Positions 7,134 through 14,748 of a stretch of 17,711 bases of DNA are shown one piece after another; the stretch's first letter is position 1; each line of letters starts with the position of its first letter. The notes below the pieces were generated by a model. The model saw nothing but the letters and a program-made list of their open reading frames with translations. It did no database searches and was not told the DNA's origin. Made by a program: the position numbers and the translations under genes. Source of the DNA: JAAYCB01 sp012744395 (GTDB taxonomy: Bacteria > Planctomycetota > Planctomycetia > Pirellulales > Thermoguttaceae); the NCBI GenBank assembly GCA_028703175.1, contig JAQVNJ010000127.1:1-17711 (forward strand), in the 5' to 3' direction.

Positions 7134-7844
7134 ATGGCAGAACCGAAGAAGCACGAGACAGCCGGCCGCGAGATGGACCAGTTCCTCTACGCGGTTTCCC
7201 ACGATTTGCAGGAACCATTGCGCAAGGTCTGCACGTTCGGCGAACGCCTGGCTGCCAAGCTCGCCGGCCGGCTCGACAGCGCCGCCGGCGATGACCTTGC
7301 GCGGATGCTCGGCGCCGCCCGGCGAGGGCAAAGCATGATCGAGGGGTTGCTGGTTCTTTCGCGGATTGAAACCGGCGGCGGGCCATTCACACAAGTCGAT
7401 CTGAACACGACGATCGCCGGGGTGCTCGACAACCTCCGGGACGCGGCCGACGCCTGCGGCGCGGAGGTCGAGGTCGGCCCGCTGCCCGCGGTTCGAGCGG
7501 ACGCCAGCCAGATGGCCTTGCTGTTCGCCGCGCTGCTTGACAACGCCCTCAAGTTCCGCTCGCCGGCGATTCGGCCGCGAATCCGCGTCGCGGCCGATTG
7601 CGGCGGCGGCGCGGCGGGTTGCCGGATCGTTGTTGCCGACAACGGCATCGGCATCGAACCCCACCATGCCGAGCGGATCTTCACGGTCTTCCAGCGCCTC
7701 CATCCCCGCGACGTCTACCCCGGCCTTGGACTCGGATTGGCGATTGCCCGGCGGATCGCCCGGCGGCACGGCGGCGAGATTGCCGTCGAAAGCGCCCCCG
7801 ACCAGGGATCGTGCTTCGTGGTCACGCTCCCCGCCGCGGATTGA
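7134..7844 (+). CDS. Sensorless cytosolic histidine kinase (HisKA + HATPase_c)
   Basis: Protein of 236 residues holding only a histidine kinase core. The H box FLYAVSHDLQEPLR contains the phospho-acceptor His23. The ATP-binding domain has the N box LLDNALKF (Asn137), G1 DNGIGIE (169-175), an F-box region IFTVFQRLHP and G2 GLGLGLA (197-203), so all catalytic motifs are intact. There is no transmembrane segment, PAS/GAF sensor or receiver domain, and no response regulator gene in the window. The H-box type resembles kinases that follow phytochrome or PAS sensors, so it may take its input from a separate protein. The ATG at 7134 is the only reasonable start. The helicase gene 135 bp downstream has its own promoter. 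Confidence 0.9.
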   Translation: MAEPKKHETAGREMDQFLYAVSHDLQEPLRKVCTFGERLAAKLAGRLDSAAGDDLARMLGAARRGQSMIEGLLVLSRIETGGGPFTQVDLNTTIAGVLDNLRDAADACGAEVEVGPLPAVRADASQMALLFAALLDNALKFRSPAIRPRIRVAADCGGGAAGCRIVVADNGIGIEPHHAERIFTVFQRLHPRDVYPGLGLGLAIARRIARRHGGEIAVESAPDQGSCFVVTLPAAD

Positions 7845-7936
7845 ACGGTGACCTCTTTCAAGACCGACCAATCTCCTGCCAAGCGGACGTACACCCCGCC
7901 CCAGGTGCGGGCCGGCTACCATGCCGCCGCCCCCCC

Positions 7937-7945
7937 TGCTATACT
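7937..7945 (+). promoter_or_regulatory. Extended -10 promoter element of the helicase gene
   Basis: TGCTATACT is a near-consensus extended -10 (TG, one base, TATACT) located 35 bp before the ATG. The predicted leader is about 28 nt. No convincing -35 is seen, as expected for extended -10 promoters. Confidence 0.5.
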
Positions 7946-7979
7946 GCCGGCTTTGAACCTGTAGCCGTCAGCATTTTCC

Positions 7980-10349
7980 ATGGCCGACTCGATACCCTCG
8001 CGCGAAGAGCTCCTCGAGCGTTACCTGGAGCAGCTTCCTTTCCAGCCCTATCCGGTCCAGGAAAATGCCCTCTATGCCTGGTTTTCCGCCGAGCAGGGAG
8101 TCCTCGTCTGCACGCCGACCGGCACGGGCAAGACGATCATCGCCGAGGCCGCCCTCTTCGAAGCCCTGCATACCGACAAGACAGCCTACTACACGACCCC
8201 GCTGATCGCCCTGACCGAGCAGAAGTTCCGCGAGATGCAGGCCGCGGCCGTCCGCTGGGGATTCCAGCCGACCGACGTGGGGCTGGTCACGGGCAACCGC
8301 CGCGAGAACCCCGCCGCGCGAATCCTCGTCGTCGTTGCCGAAATCCTCTTCAATCGCCTGCTCCACCCGGAATCCTTCGACTTCGAGCAGGTCGGCGCCG
8401 TCGTGATGGACGAATTCCACAGCTTCGCCGACACGGAGCGGGGCATTGTCTGGGAGTTCTCGCTCGGGCTCCTCCCGCCGACGGCCCGCACCCTGCTGCT
8501 CTCGGCGACTGTCGGAAACGCCGTCGAGTTCAGTGCCTGGCTCCGCCGCAGCCACGACCGCAAGCTCGACCTCGTGCAAGCGGACCAGCGCAAGGTCCCG
8601 CTGACCTTCCAATGGGTCGCCGACAAGCTGCTCACCGAACAGATCGAGTGGATGTCGGCCGGCGGCGAAGAGCAGCGGACGACGCCCGCGCTGATCTTCT
8701 GCTTCAACCGCGAAGAGTGCTGGACGATCGCCGAACAGCTCAAGGGAAAGCACCTGATCGAGGCCGACCGCCAGAAGGCCCTCGACGAGGAGTTGAAGCA
8801 ATACGATTGGTCGCAGGGGGCCGGGCCCAAGCTGCGGCCGCTCCTCCTGCGCGGAGTCGGCGTGCACCATGCCGGCGTGCTCCCCAAGTACCGCCGGATC
8901 GTCGAAGACCTCTTCCAGCGCAAGCTGCTCTCGATCGCCACCTGCACGGAAACGCTCGCCGCCGGCATCAACCTGCCGGCGCGATCCGTCGTGCTCCCCA
9001 GTATTCTGAAAGGCCCCTCCGGCAAACGGAAACTGCTCGATCCGAGCAGCGCCCACCAGATCTTCGGCCGCGCCGGCCGGCCCCAGTTCGATTCCCAAGG
9101 TTACGTGTTCGTGCTTGCCCACGAAGACGATGTCAAGATCGGCCGCTGGAAGGACAAGTACGATCAGATCCCCGAGGACACCAAGGACCCGGGACTGCTC
9201 AAGGCCAAGAAGCAGCTCAAAAAGAAGATGCCCAAACGCCGCGCGACCGAGCAGTATTGGACCGAGGAGCAGTTTGACAAGCTCCGCGCCGCGCCGCCGG
9301 GCAGCCTGGCCAGCCGCGGGCCGCTCCCCTGGCGGCTCCTGGCCTACATGCTCGACGCCTCGCCGGACGTCGAACGCGTCCGCGCCCTGGTCCGCAAACG
9401 CCTGATGGACCCCAAGCGGCTGGAACGCGCCAACCGCGACCTCGACGAGATGCTGCTGACCTTGTGGCGCGCCGGCTACGTCGAGCTCGTGCCGGAGCCG
9501 CTCAAACACGACGATCCGGCGAACCGGCCGCCAGAGACCCGGCAGCCGCCCCCCGCGCCTGCCGGGCTGTTCGGCATTCCGCTCCAGACGGCCGGACCGG
9601 AACGGCAGCCGGACGATGAACCGCACGCCGGCGGCCCACCGCCCTACGAGGCGAAATGGGCCCGGCCAACCGAGCGGCTCGGGCTGTTGACGAAGTTCCG
9701 CGGCGTGAATCCCCTCTATGGGGTCTTCTTGATCAACCAACTCGGCATTGCCGATCGCGCCGAACGGATTCAGGCGATGGAAAGCGTGCTCGAATTGCCG
9801 CGGTCGATCGGCCCGGCGGTCCGCGTCCCGCGCCAGGAGTTCCTCCCGCCGGGGCCGTTGGCGACAACCCGCCTCGACGTGCAGCTGCTACAGCTCGGCC
9901 TGGCCACGCCGGAGGAATTGGTCGAGCAGTCGCGCGAACAGCAGGAGGAGCACCGCCACAGCTTCGCGGAGGAGCGCGTCTGGGTGCTCACGGTCGCCGA
10001 GAAGCTCCGCCGCATGTTCGACTACGATTTTCCCGCGGTCCGCGATGTCCGCACGTTTCCGGTCTGGGCGGCCGGCGAACTGATCGAATTCGGCGGCGAC
10101 TTCAACAAGTACATTACCAGCAAATCGCTCCAGAAGCAGGAGGGCGTTCTCTTCCGCCACTTCCTGCGGATGATCCTCCTGGTGGCCGAGTTCGCCTCGC
10201 TCACCCCTCCAGACGCGGAGGAGGACGAGTGGCGCGGCGACCTCGAGGAGATCTCCCGCCTGCTCGCCGAGAGCTGCCGCCGCGTCGACCCCTCGAGCAC
10301 GGAAAAAACGCTCGAACAAGCCCTGGCCGACGAGCCGGACCTGGCGTAG
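7980..10349 (+). CDS. Ski2/Mtr4-like superfamily 2 DEAD/DEAH-box helicase
   Basis: ATP-dependent RNA or DNA helicase of 789 residues. An N-terminal FQPYPVQENAL resembles the Q motif. Motif I is CTPTGTGKT (44-52), motif II DEFH (144-147) and motif III SAT (175-177). The second RecA domain has GVGVHHAGVLPKYRR (from 292), motif V TETLAAGINLPARS (from 323) and motif VI QIFGRAGRP (360-368), the Ski2-like signature. A basic stretch (409-421) leads to a winged-helix-like part (about 445-505), then a Pro-rich linker (505-560) and a helical C-terminal region whose EGVLFRHFLRMILLVAEF recalls the DSHCT domain of Mtr4/Ski2. It is probably involved in RNA turnover or processing, but the substrate is not readable from sequence. 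A long antisense frame opposite it is a shadow. Confidence 0.93.
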   Translation: MADSIPSREELLERYLEQLPFQPYPVQENALYAWFSAEQGVLVCTPTGTGKTIIAEAALFEALHTDKTAYYTTPLIALTEQKFREMQAAAVRWGFQPTDVGLVTGNRRENPAARILVVVAEILFNRLLHPESFDFEQVGAVVMDEFHSFADTERGIVWEFSLGLLPPTARTLLLSATVGNAVEFSAWLRRSHDRKLDLVQADQRKVPLTFQWVADKLLTEQIEWMSAGGEEQRTTPALIFCFNREECWTIAEQLKGKHLIEADRQKALDEELKQYDWSQGAGPKLRPLLLRGVGVHHAGVLPKYRRIVEDLFQRKLLSIATCTETLAAGINLPARSVVLPSILKGPSGKRKLLDPSSAHQIFGRAGRPQFDSQGYVFVLAHEDDVKIGRWKDKYDQIPEDTKDPGLLKAKKQLKKKMPKRRATEQYWTEEQFDKLRAAPPGSLASRGPLPWRLLAYMLDASPDVERVRALVRKRLMDPKRLERANRDLDEMLLTLWRAGYVELVPEPLKHDDPANRPPETRQPPPAPAGLFGIPLQTAGPERQPDDEPHAGGPPPYEAKWARPTERLGLLTKFRGVNPLYGVFLINQLGIADRAERIQAMESVLELPRSIGPAVRVPRQEFLPPGPLATTRLDVQLLQLGLATPEELVEQSREQQEEHRHSFAEERVWVLTVAEKLRRMFDYDFPAVRDVRTFPVWAAGELIEFGGDFNKYITSKSLQKQEGVLFRHFLRMILLVAEFASLTPPDAEEDEWRGDLEEISRLLAESCRRVDPSSTEKTLEQALADEPDLA

Positions 10350-10373
10350 CTGGCGCGGCAGCGGACCCGGGAC

Positions 10374-11732
10374 TTAGATTGTCCACCCCTTGCGGTACGG
10401 GCGGCGGATGTACCGGTCGGCCTCGGGGCAGCCGGCGGCCTGCATGTTCTCCGCGTCCCAGGTGAGCTTCTTGCCCACGCGGAACGCCACCGCGCCGAGC
10501 AGGTTGTGCTCGACCAGCATGCCCGAGTAGTCGAAGTTGCAGAGCGTGGGGCCGCCCGTCCGGCAGCCGTTGAGCCATTCCCGGTAGTGCCCCGCCGACT
10601 TGGGAATCGATTCGGCGGGGGGAGTGAAGTCCTTGAACTTGTCCTCGGGCAGCAGCACCCGCTTGCCGTAGTCGGCCACCAGGTAGCCGTTCTCGCCGAC
10701 GAACAGCACGCCGATCCCCCACTTCGTCAGGTCGATGCCCGGCGGCGAGGGCGGGAACTTTCCGCCGTCGTACCAGGTCAGCGTCAGCCCCGGCCGCTTC
10801 GGCGTGGCCGGATGCTCCCACCGCGCCGTCAGCCATTGCGGATAGGTCTCGTCGCTGCGATAGGCGCCCTCCGCCTCGACCGTGGTGGGCTGCCGCAGAT
10901 CGAGCGCCCAGAACGGCAAGTCGATCAGGTGGCTCCCCATGTCGCCCAGGCAGCCATTGCCGAAGTCCCACCACTGCTCCCAGACGGTGCAGCCGCCCAG
11001 GTAGCTGGGGTGATAGGGGCGCTCGGGGGCCGGGCCCAACCAGAGGTCCCAATCCAGGTTCTTGGGCACCTCGGGCGTCTCGGCGGGGCGCGTCGTCCCC
11101 TCCGGACGGCCCACCCGCGTGCACCAGACGTGCACTTCCTTGACCTCGCCGATCGCCTTCGCTCGGATCAGTTCCACGACGCGCCGATAGGTGTCGCCGG
11201 CGTGAATCTGCGTGCCCATCTGCGTGGCCACCTTGGCCCGGTTGTAGGTTTCCCGGACCGTGCGGGCTTCGTGCACCGAATGGGCCACCGGCTTCTCGCA
11301 ATACACGTGCTTGCCCAGCTCCATCGCCGCCACCGACGCCAACGCGTGGTGGTGGTCCGGCGTGCTGACGATCACGGCGTCGATGTCCTTCTGCTCGAGC
11401 ATCTTCCGCCAGTCGCTGTAGCAGCGCGCTTTGCAGGGCCCCTCCCAGGCGGCTTCGACGGCTTTGATCGCCCCGCCGAAGGCCGACTCGTTCACGTCGC
11501 AGAGCGCCACGATGTTCACGCCCGGATCGCCGAGCACTCCGCCCAGGTTCGCCCGACCCCGCCCTCCGGACCCAACGAGACCGATGTTGATTCGCTCGCT
11601 CGGCGGCACGCTCGGCCGCGGCTTCGGTGCGGGCTTCTGCTCGGCGGCCATCCCCGACGCGGCCAGGCAGACCCCGGCCCCGGTGATCGCCGTTCTGCGG
11701 AGGAATTCACGGCGGTTGGTGCGGTGGTTCAT
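10374..11732 (-). CDS. Gfo/Idh/MocA family oxidoreductase with Tat signal
   Basis: NAD(P)-dependent sugar or inositol dehydrogenase-like enzyme of 452 residues. The N-terminus NRREFLRRTAITGAG is a twin-arginine signal, so the folded protein is exported. The Rossmann start is INIGLVGSGGRGR (48-60); CDV at 78-80 ends the second strand; the family motif CEKPVAH is at 145-151 with Lys147 as the conserved catalytic-type lysine. The C-terminal part contains GDMGSHLIDLPFWAL, typical of the substrate domain. Planctomycetes carry many such secreted paralogs, often linked to carbohydrate breakdown; the substrate is unknown. AAGGA lies 8 bases before the ATG. The gene converges on the helicase gene, with 24 bp between stops. 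Confidence 0.95.
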   Translation of the reverse strand: MNHRTNRREFLRRTAITGAGVCLAASGMAAEQKPAPKPRPSVPPSERINIGLVGSGGRGRANLGGVLGDPGVNIVALCDVNESAFGGAIKAVEAAWEGPCKARCYSDWRKMLEQKDIDAVIVSTPDHHHALASVAAMELGKHVYCEKPVAHSVHEARTVRETYNRAKVATQMGTQIHAGDTYRRVVELIRAKAIGEVKEVHVWCTRVGRPEGTTRPAETPEVPKNLDWDLWLGPAPERPYHPSYLGGCTVWEQWWDFGNGCLGDMGSHLIDLPFWALDLRQPTTVEAEGAYRSDETYPQWLTARWEHPATPKRPGLTLTWYDGGKFPPSPPGIDLTKWGIGVLFVGENGYLVADYGKRVLLPEDKFKDFTPPAESIPKSAGHYREWLNGCRTGGPTLCNFDYSGMLVEHNLLGAVAFRVGKKLTWDAENMQAAGCPEADRYIRRPYRKGWTI

Positions 11733-11807
11733 CGATCAGGTCCTTTCTCGTGCCAAGATGTCCCAGGAATCAACCCACGTACGGTGAGGCGCGCCCGGCA
11801 ATCGATC

Positions 11808-12194
11808 TCAGCGCGTCGCGGACGCCGGCCAGACTCCGGTTGCCGAACAACGCTTTAGCGTAGCCGCCCCCACCCCCCGCCGCAAGCACTGCCGCGGCGG
11901 GCCGCGAACCGGCGGCGCGGCGATTGGGCGCTGCCGGTCAATCGCCCGCCGCAGCAGGTTGTCCGTCATCCGCTGGACGCGCTCGTCCGGTCCGGGCGGC
12001 CGCGTGTTGTGGCTCCAGACCGGCATGTGCCCCGGCGGAGAACTCAGCCCGAAGGACCAGAAGATCGTCGAGGCGTTGAACACGAAGCCGCCGTGGACCG
12101 TCGGGTGGATCGTCGCCTGGTCGGGGACCGATTCTCGGTCAATCCTGCCAATCCCGGCTGAAGCCGATCGTGCCCCGATCGAGTGCGTTGACAC
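11808..12194 (-). pseudogene. C-terminal remnant of an N,N-dimethylformamidase beta-like protein
   Basis: The frame from about 12135 down to 11935 reads HPTVHGGFVFNASTIFWSFG, a short proline-rich stretch, then DERVQRMTDNLLRRAI. This matches the closing segment of the dimethylformamidase-beta-like family, where HGG.VF..(S/T)I.W and D..V.R.T.N.LRR are conserved (from memory, no search run). Nothing upstream in the frame belongs to such a protein, whose full length is several hundred residues, and the residues after RRAI are Arg-rich and noncoding in style. No start with a ribosome site was found. I read it as a decayed or transferred gene tail. Confidence 0.5.
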
Positions 12195-12208
12195 CGGTCC
12201 CAGTGAGC

Positions 12209-12220
12209 GGTAAATTTACC
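12209..12220. other. 12-bp perfect palindrome
   Basis: GGTAAATTTACC is fully self-complementary and AT-rich inside a GC-rich stretch. It lies between the dimethylformamidase-like scrap and the sigma/PKD chimera. It could be an operator-like site or an insertion scar; no partner gene is evident. Confidence 0.35.
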
Positions 12221-12258
12221 ATCTCCAGAGGGGCACACAGATCATACCCAACGGCCGT

Positions 12259-12783
12259 GTGATGTCTCGGAGAAGTGATTCCGAGAGGGGGGAAGGCACC
12301 GGCTCATCGCCGTTGACCTCGTCAAGCCTGTTGGAGCGAGTCAAGACTCAGGGCCGGCGGGCGTGGCAACGGTTGGTCGATGTGTATGCGGATAATGGCG
12401 TGTACACAGTGACGGTCACCGTCACGGACTATGGAGGCCTGGGGCATTCGGACGAGCTGACGGTCACAATCATGAACGTCGCGCCGACGGTCGAAGCGGT
12501 AAATCAGACCGTTAACGACAGCTGCTCCAAGGCACGGACAGCTGTTCAAGTCGTAGCTCGCGTGGGAATTGGCTTGAATCAGCAGCCGAGGAAGAAGAGA
12601 CAAGGCGAACGAGGTGCCCCACGCCGGGGGCTGCCAGTTCCGGCGAGTCCGGCGGCCAACGTCGGTGTCTTTCCGCATCCCAACCCGACGCGTAAGCGAG
12701 GCCAACACCCGACGCATAAACAAGGCCACCTCGGGCTACCCGCCCTCGCTTCCGCTTCGCGTGAACGATCGGCTCATGAATAA
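12259..12783 (+). pseudogene. Chimeric remnant: ECF sigma factor N-terminus fused in frame to a PKD-like repeat end
   Basis: This 174-codon open frame joins unrelated pieces. Codons 19-43 (SSLLERVKTQ, then RAWQRLVDVY) match the start of planctomycete ECF sigma factors, which typically read SLLERVK..D..AW.RLVDLYGPLVYRW. Right after VDVY the frame becomes DNGVYTVTVTVTD, then DELTVTIMNVAPTVEA, the closing strands of a PKD/cadherin-like adhesin repeat. From about 12525 onwards the frame passes into repetitive, low-information sequence. Neither parent domain is complete: the sigma-2, sigma-3 and sigma-4 regions and the rest of the adhesin are missing. A functional protein is unlikely; recombination between two genes, or deletion, explains it best. 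Confidence 0.6.
12684..12728. repeat. Short tandem repeat, 24-bp period, two copies
   Basis: CCCGACGCGTAAGCGAGGCC at 12684 recurs at 12708 as CCCGACGCATAAACAAGGCC, 17 of 20 positions matching. Read in different frames it gives peptides such as PTRKRG or LAYASG, which I recall as common dispersed junk tails in planctomycete genomes. Confidence 0.6.
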
Positions 12784-13092
12784 TCCCGGGTTCGTTCTTT
12801 CCCCGATTTCTCAAGCGTTCAAAGAAACCCTTCCAAAAGACCGTTTGACTGCTATATTTATGTACATGCTCCACCCATCCTTCAGAACAACGCCGAATTC
12901 AACCCCGCGGCGTTCCCGCCTCACCTTGCTCCCTCACGTCTATCCCGCTCTCCGCTTTCCGTTCTTTCCGCTGATTTTTGCAACATAGCACTTTCGGCTA
13001 GTGTTTACAGGAAGGCGCAGGCGAACCGCCGGCAGCGGCACCCTGCGCCTCGATGGTCAGAAAGAGAGCCCGTGCCGACTCGCGTGCCGGGC
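12784..13092. other. Intergenic stretch, no gene seen
   Basis: About 300 bp, more AT-rich than the surroundings up to 13000, with no frame resembling a protein. The only structure noted is the hairpin at 13013-13050. Confidence 0.6.
13013..13050 (-). terminator. Stem-loop downstream of the second lipoprotein gene
   Basis: A perfect 9-bp inverted repeat, AGGCGCAGG (13013-13021) with CCTGCGCCT (13042-13050), encloses a 20-nt loop that itself can pair (CCGC with GCGG). It starts 43 bp past the lipoprotein stop. No U-run follows on the minus strand, so intrinsic termination is uncertain. Confidence 0.35.
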
Positions 13093-13515
13093 CTATTTCT
13101 TCAGTTCAACGGTGACGGTGTTTTCACCTTCTTTGACGTCGGCCGTGATATCGGTTCCCGCTTCGTTCCAATACTTGTCCGGCACGTTCGTATCGATCGT
13201 CACCGGCGCCGCCTCTTCGAGATTGGCGGTGGAGGCTTTTGGAGCAAGAAACACCTTGTAGCTTCCAACCGGAAGGGGATCGACCAAGGCAAAACTGCCA
13301 CCCGACTGGATGTCGGCGCTGCCGCCCTGACCGGTCTGGAGACTCAGGAACATCACAGCCGCATTGTCATAGGGCTCGCCATCCAAGGTAACGGTGCCCT
13401 TGACGGTTCCGGTAGGCACCACGGCTTTCCCGCACGCGGGCAACACAAGCAGAGAGACGACTGCCAGCCAGGCAGCCCCCCGGAACAGACGCTGCAAATA
13501 CGATCCGAAGACCAT
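13093..13515 (-). CDS. Lipoprotein with transthyretin/carboxypeptidase-regulatory-like domain (copy 2)
   Basis: Lipoprotein of 140 residues. The start is set at the ATG at 13515, since AAGGA lies about 10 bases upstream; the open frame continues 12 codons further without a ribosome site. The signal peptide has a basic start, the core WLAVVSLLVL and the lipobox LPAC with Cys28 as the lipid anchor. The mature part begins with TGTVKGTVTLDGEPYDNAAV, a carboxypeptidase-regulatory-like or transthyretin-like beta start, and ends in strand-rich ENTVTVELKK. It follows a DUF1559 gene by 94 bp, mirroring the first pair. The two lipoproteins share layout but little residue identity, so they are paralogous in role rather than recent copies. 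Confidence 0.87.
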   Translation of the reverse strand: MVFGSYLQRLFRGAAWLAVVSLLVLPACGKAVVPTGTVKGTVTLDGEPYDNAAVMFLSLQTGQGGSADIQSGGSFALVDPLPVGSYKVFLAPKASTANLEEAAPVTIDTNVPDKYWNEAGTDITADVKEGENTVTVELKK

Positions 13516-13609
13516 TGGCAAAATGTCCTTTTTTGTTAACAATCGCTGCAATCGGCAGGGTTCGGATGACGGGCCAAATACTGCCGGGTCATTGTCGGTT
13601 ATTCGAAGT

Positions 13610-14620
13610 CTAGAAGGCGTTCTGGAGCGGCTCGCCGTCTTTTTTGCAGGCCAACCGCTTGAAATTCAAGAAATCGACCGTGTCGGAGACGAATTGAACA
13701 CTCCCATCGGTCAACAGCACTTGGATCCCACCGGGGTGCCCCGAGTTGAGGACCGTGTTGTTGCGGTACATTGCCTCGGTGGCGCCCGTTTGGCAAATCT
13801 GCGAGTTGGGGGGAAAGCGGACGCACGTGGTTCCGGCCTGCCAGAGGTCGCTGCAAGTCGCACCGCTAACCGACCCAAAGGTGCGTGCGCCGTACCATCC
13901 GCCGTAATAATTCGCCGAGCGGTTGCCTTCGTAATACGAGGTGCACGTCGAGCCCCGGAGGACCAAGCCGGACTGTTCGCCGACGATCATCGTGTTCGAA
14001 GTTCCGTCTTTGCAGTCCCCCATGCTGAAGCACTCATTGACGGCAAGCAGTCCGTTGTTGCACGACCAGCCATGGCCACAGTCCCGCGTGCCCAAATTCT
14101 CGTCAATCCCGGGAACAGGCCGGGCTGCGCCCTGAATGCCAGCGTAGTTGACGTTCTGAGCCACCCCCGCGTTCTGGTGACCTCTTGAAAGCGGCTTGAA
14201 TGCGCTCGAAGGACACGCGTAGACACTCACGACCAGGCCCTGCAAGACGAGGTTCCCCTCCAGCGGTACGGGCGCCGCGCCCCCGGCCATGAAGGTACTG
14301 GTAATCGCCTCGAACCTCAATTGATCGAAGACAGTACCTTGCTCGATGAACGGAAAAATCAGCACTCGCCAATTCGTCCCGTTCGAGGGCCACCCATCCC
14401 AGAGAGTGAACGACCCCAACGGAAACGTCTTGTGCGTGTCGTGATAGTTGTGCAGTGCGATGCCAATCTGTTTGAGATTGTTGGAACACTGCGACCGGCG
14501 GGCAGCTTCACGGGCAGCCTGGACCGCCGGGAGTAACAATGCGATCAAGATTCCGATGATCGCAATCACCACGAGAAGTTCTACGAGCGTAAATGCCCGC
14601 ACCGACCTTGACCTGGTCAT
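13610..14620 (-). CDS. DUF1559 pseudopilin-like protein (copy 2)
   Basis: Protein of 336 residues. The leader MTRSRSVRA precedes the same pseudopilin helix as copy 1, with predicted cleavage before Phe10 and Glu at +5. AREAARRSQCSNNLKQIGIA follows. The C-terminal H-X9-DG motif is intact (His, PGGIQVLLT, Asp-Gly). The middle is Cys-rich (for example DCGHGWSCNN) and differs strongly from copy 1, as usual for this family, where ends are conserved and cores vary. GGGGG lies about 9 bases before the ATG. A promoter matching that of copy 1 lies at 14720-14748, and a lipoprotein gene follows. Envelope or secretion role likely; exact function unknown. Confidence 0.95.
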   Translation of the reverse strand: MTRSRSVRAFTLVELLVVIAIIGILIALLLPAVQAAREAARRSQCSNNLKQIGIALHNYHDTHKTFPLGSFTLWDGWPSNGTNWRVLIFPFIEQGTVFDQLRFEAITSTFMAGGAAPVPLEGNLVLQGLVVSVYACPSSAFKPLSRGHQNAGVAQNVNYAGIQGAARPVPGIDENLGTRDCGHGWSCNNGLLAVNECFSMGDCKDGTSNTMIVGEQSGLVLRGSTCTSYYEGNRSANYYGGWYGARTFGSVSGATCSDLWQAGTTCVRFPPNSQICQTGATEAMYRNNTVLNSGHPGGIQVLLTDGSVQFVSDTVDFLNFKRLACKKDGEPLQNAF

Positions 14621-14719
14621 AGCAGATACCCCCGAAAGACAGAAAAGAATTGATGGGAAACATCACCTGGCCGGACGAGCCCATCGACCGACCTGCCCCC
14701 GTAAATACCGGCGCTGGTA

Positions 14720-14748
14720 AGCATAACCCTAGCTCGTAGCCGAGTCAA
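14720..14748 (-). promoter_or_regulatory. Promoter of the second DUF1559-lipoprotein unit
   Basis: On the minus strand TTGACT (14748-14743) and TATGCT (14725-14720) are separated by exactly 17 bp. The predicted leader is about 90 nt to the ATG at 14620. The -35 and spacer are identical to those before DUF1559 copy 1. Confidence 0.6.

Noticed and set aside
7059..7922. Minus-strand 287-codon open frame
   Set aside because: Antisense to the kinase whose H, N, G1 and G2 motifs are intact.
7968..9740. Minus-strand 590-codon open frame
   Set aside because: Looks fairly protein-like but is the complement of the helicase, whose motifs I-VI are all present on the plus strand.
10506..11858. Plus-strand 450-codon open frame
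   Set aside because: Antisense to the Gfo/Idh/MocA enzyme; no recognisable domain.
12684..12728. CRISPR-like repeat
   Set aside because: Only two 24-bp tandem units with no spacers between them.
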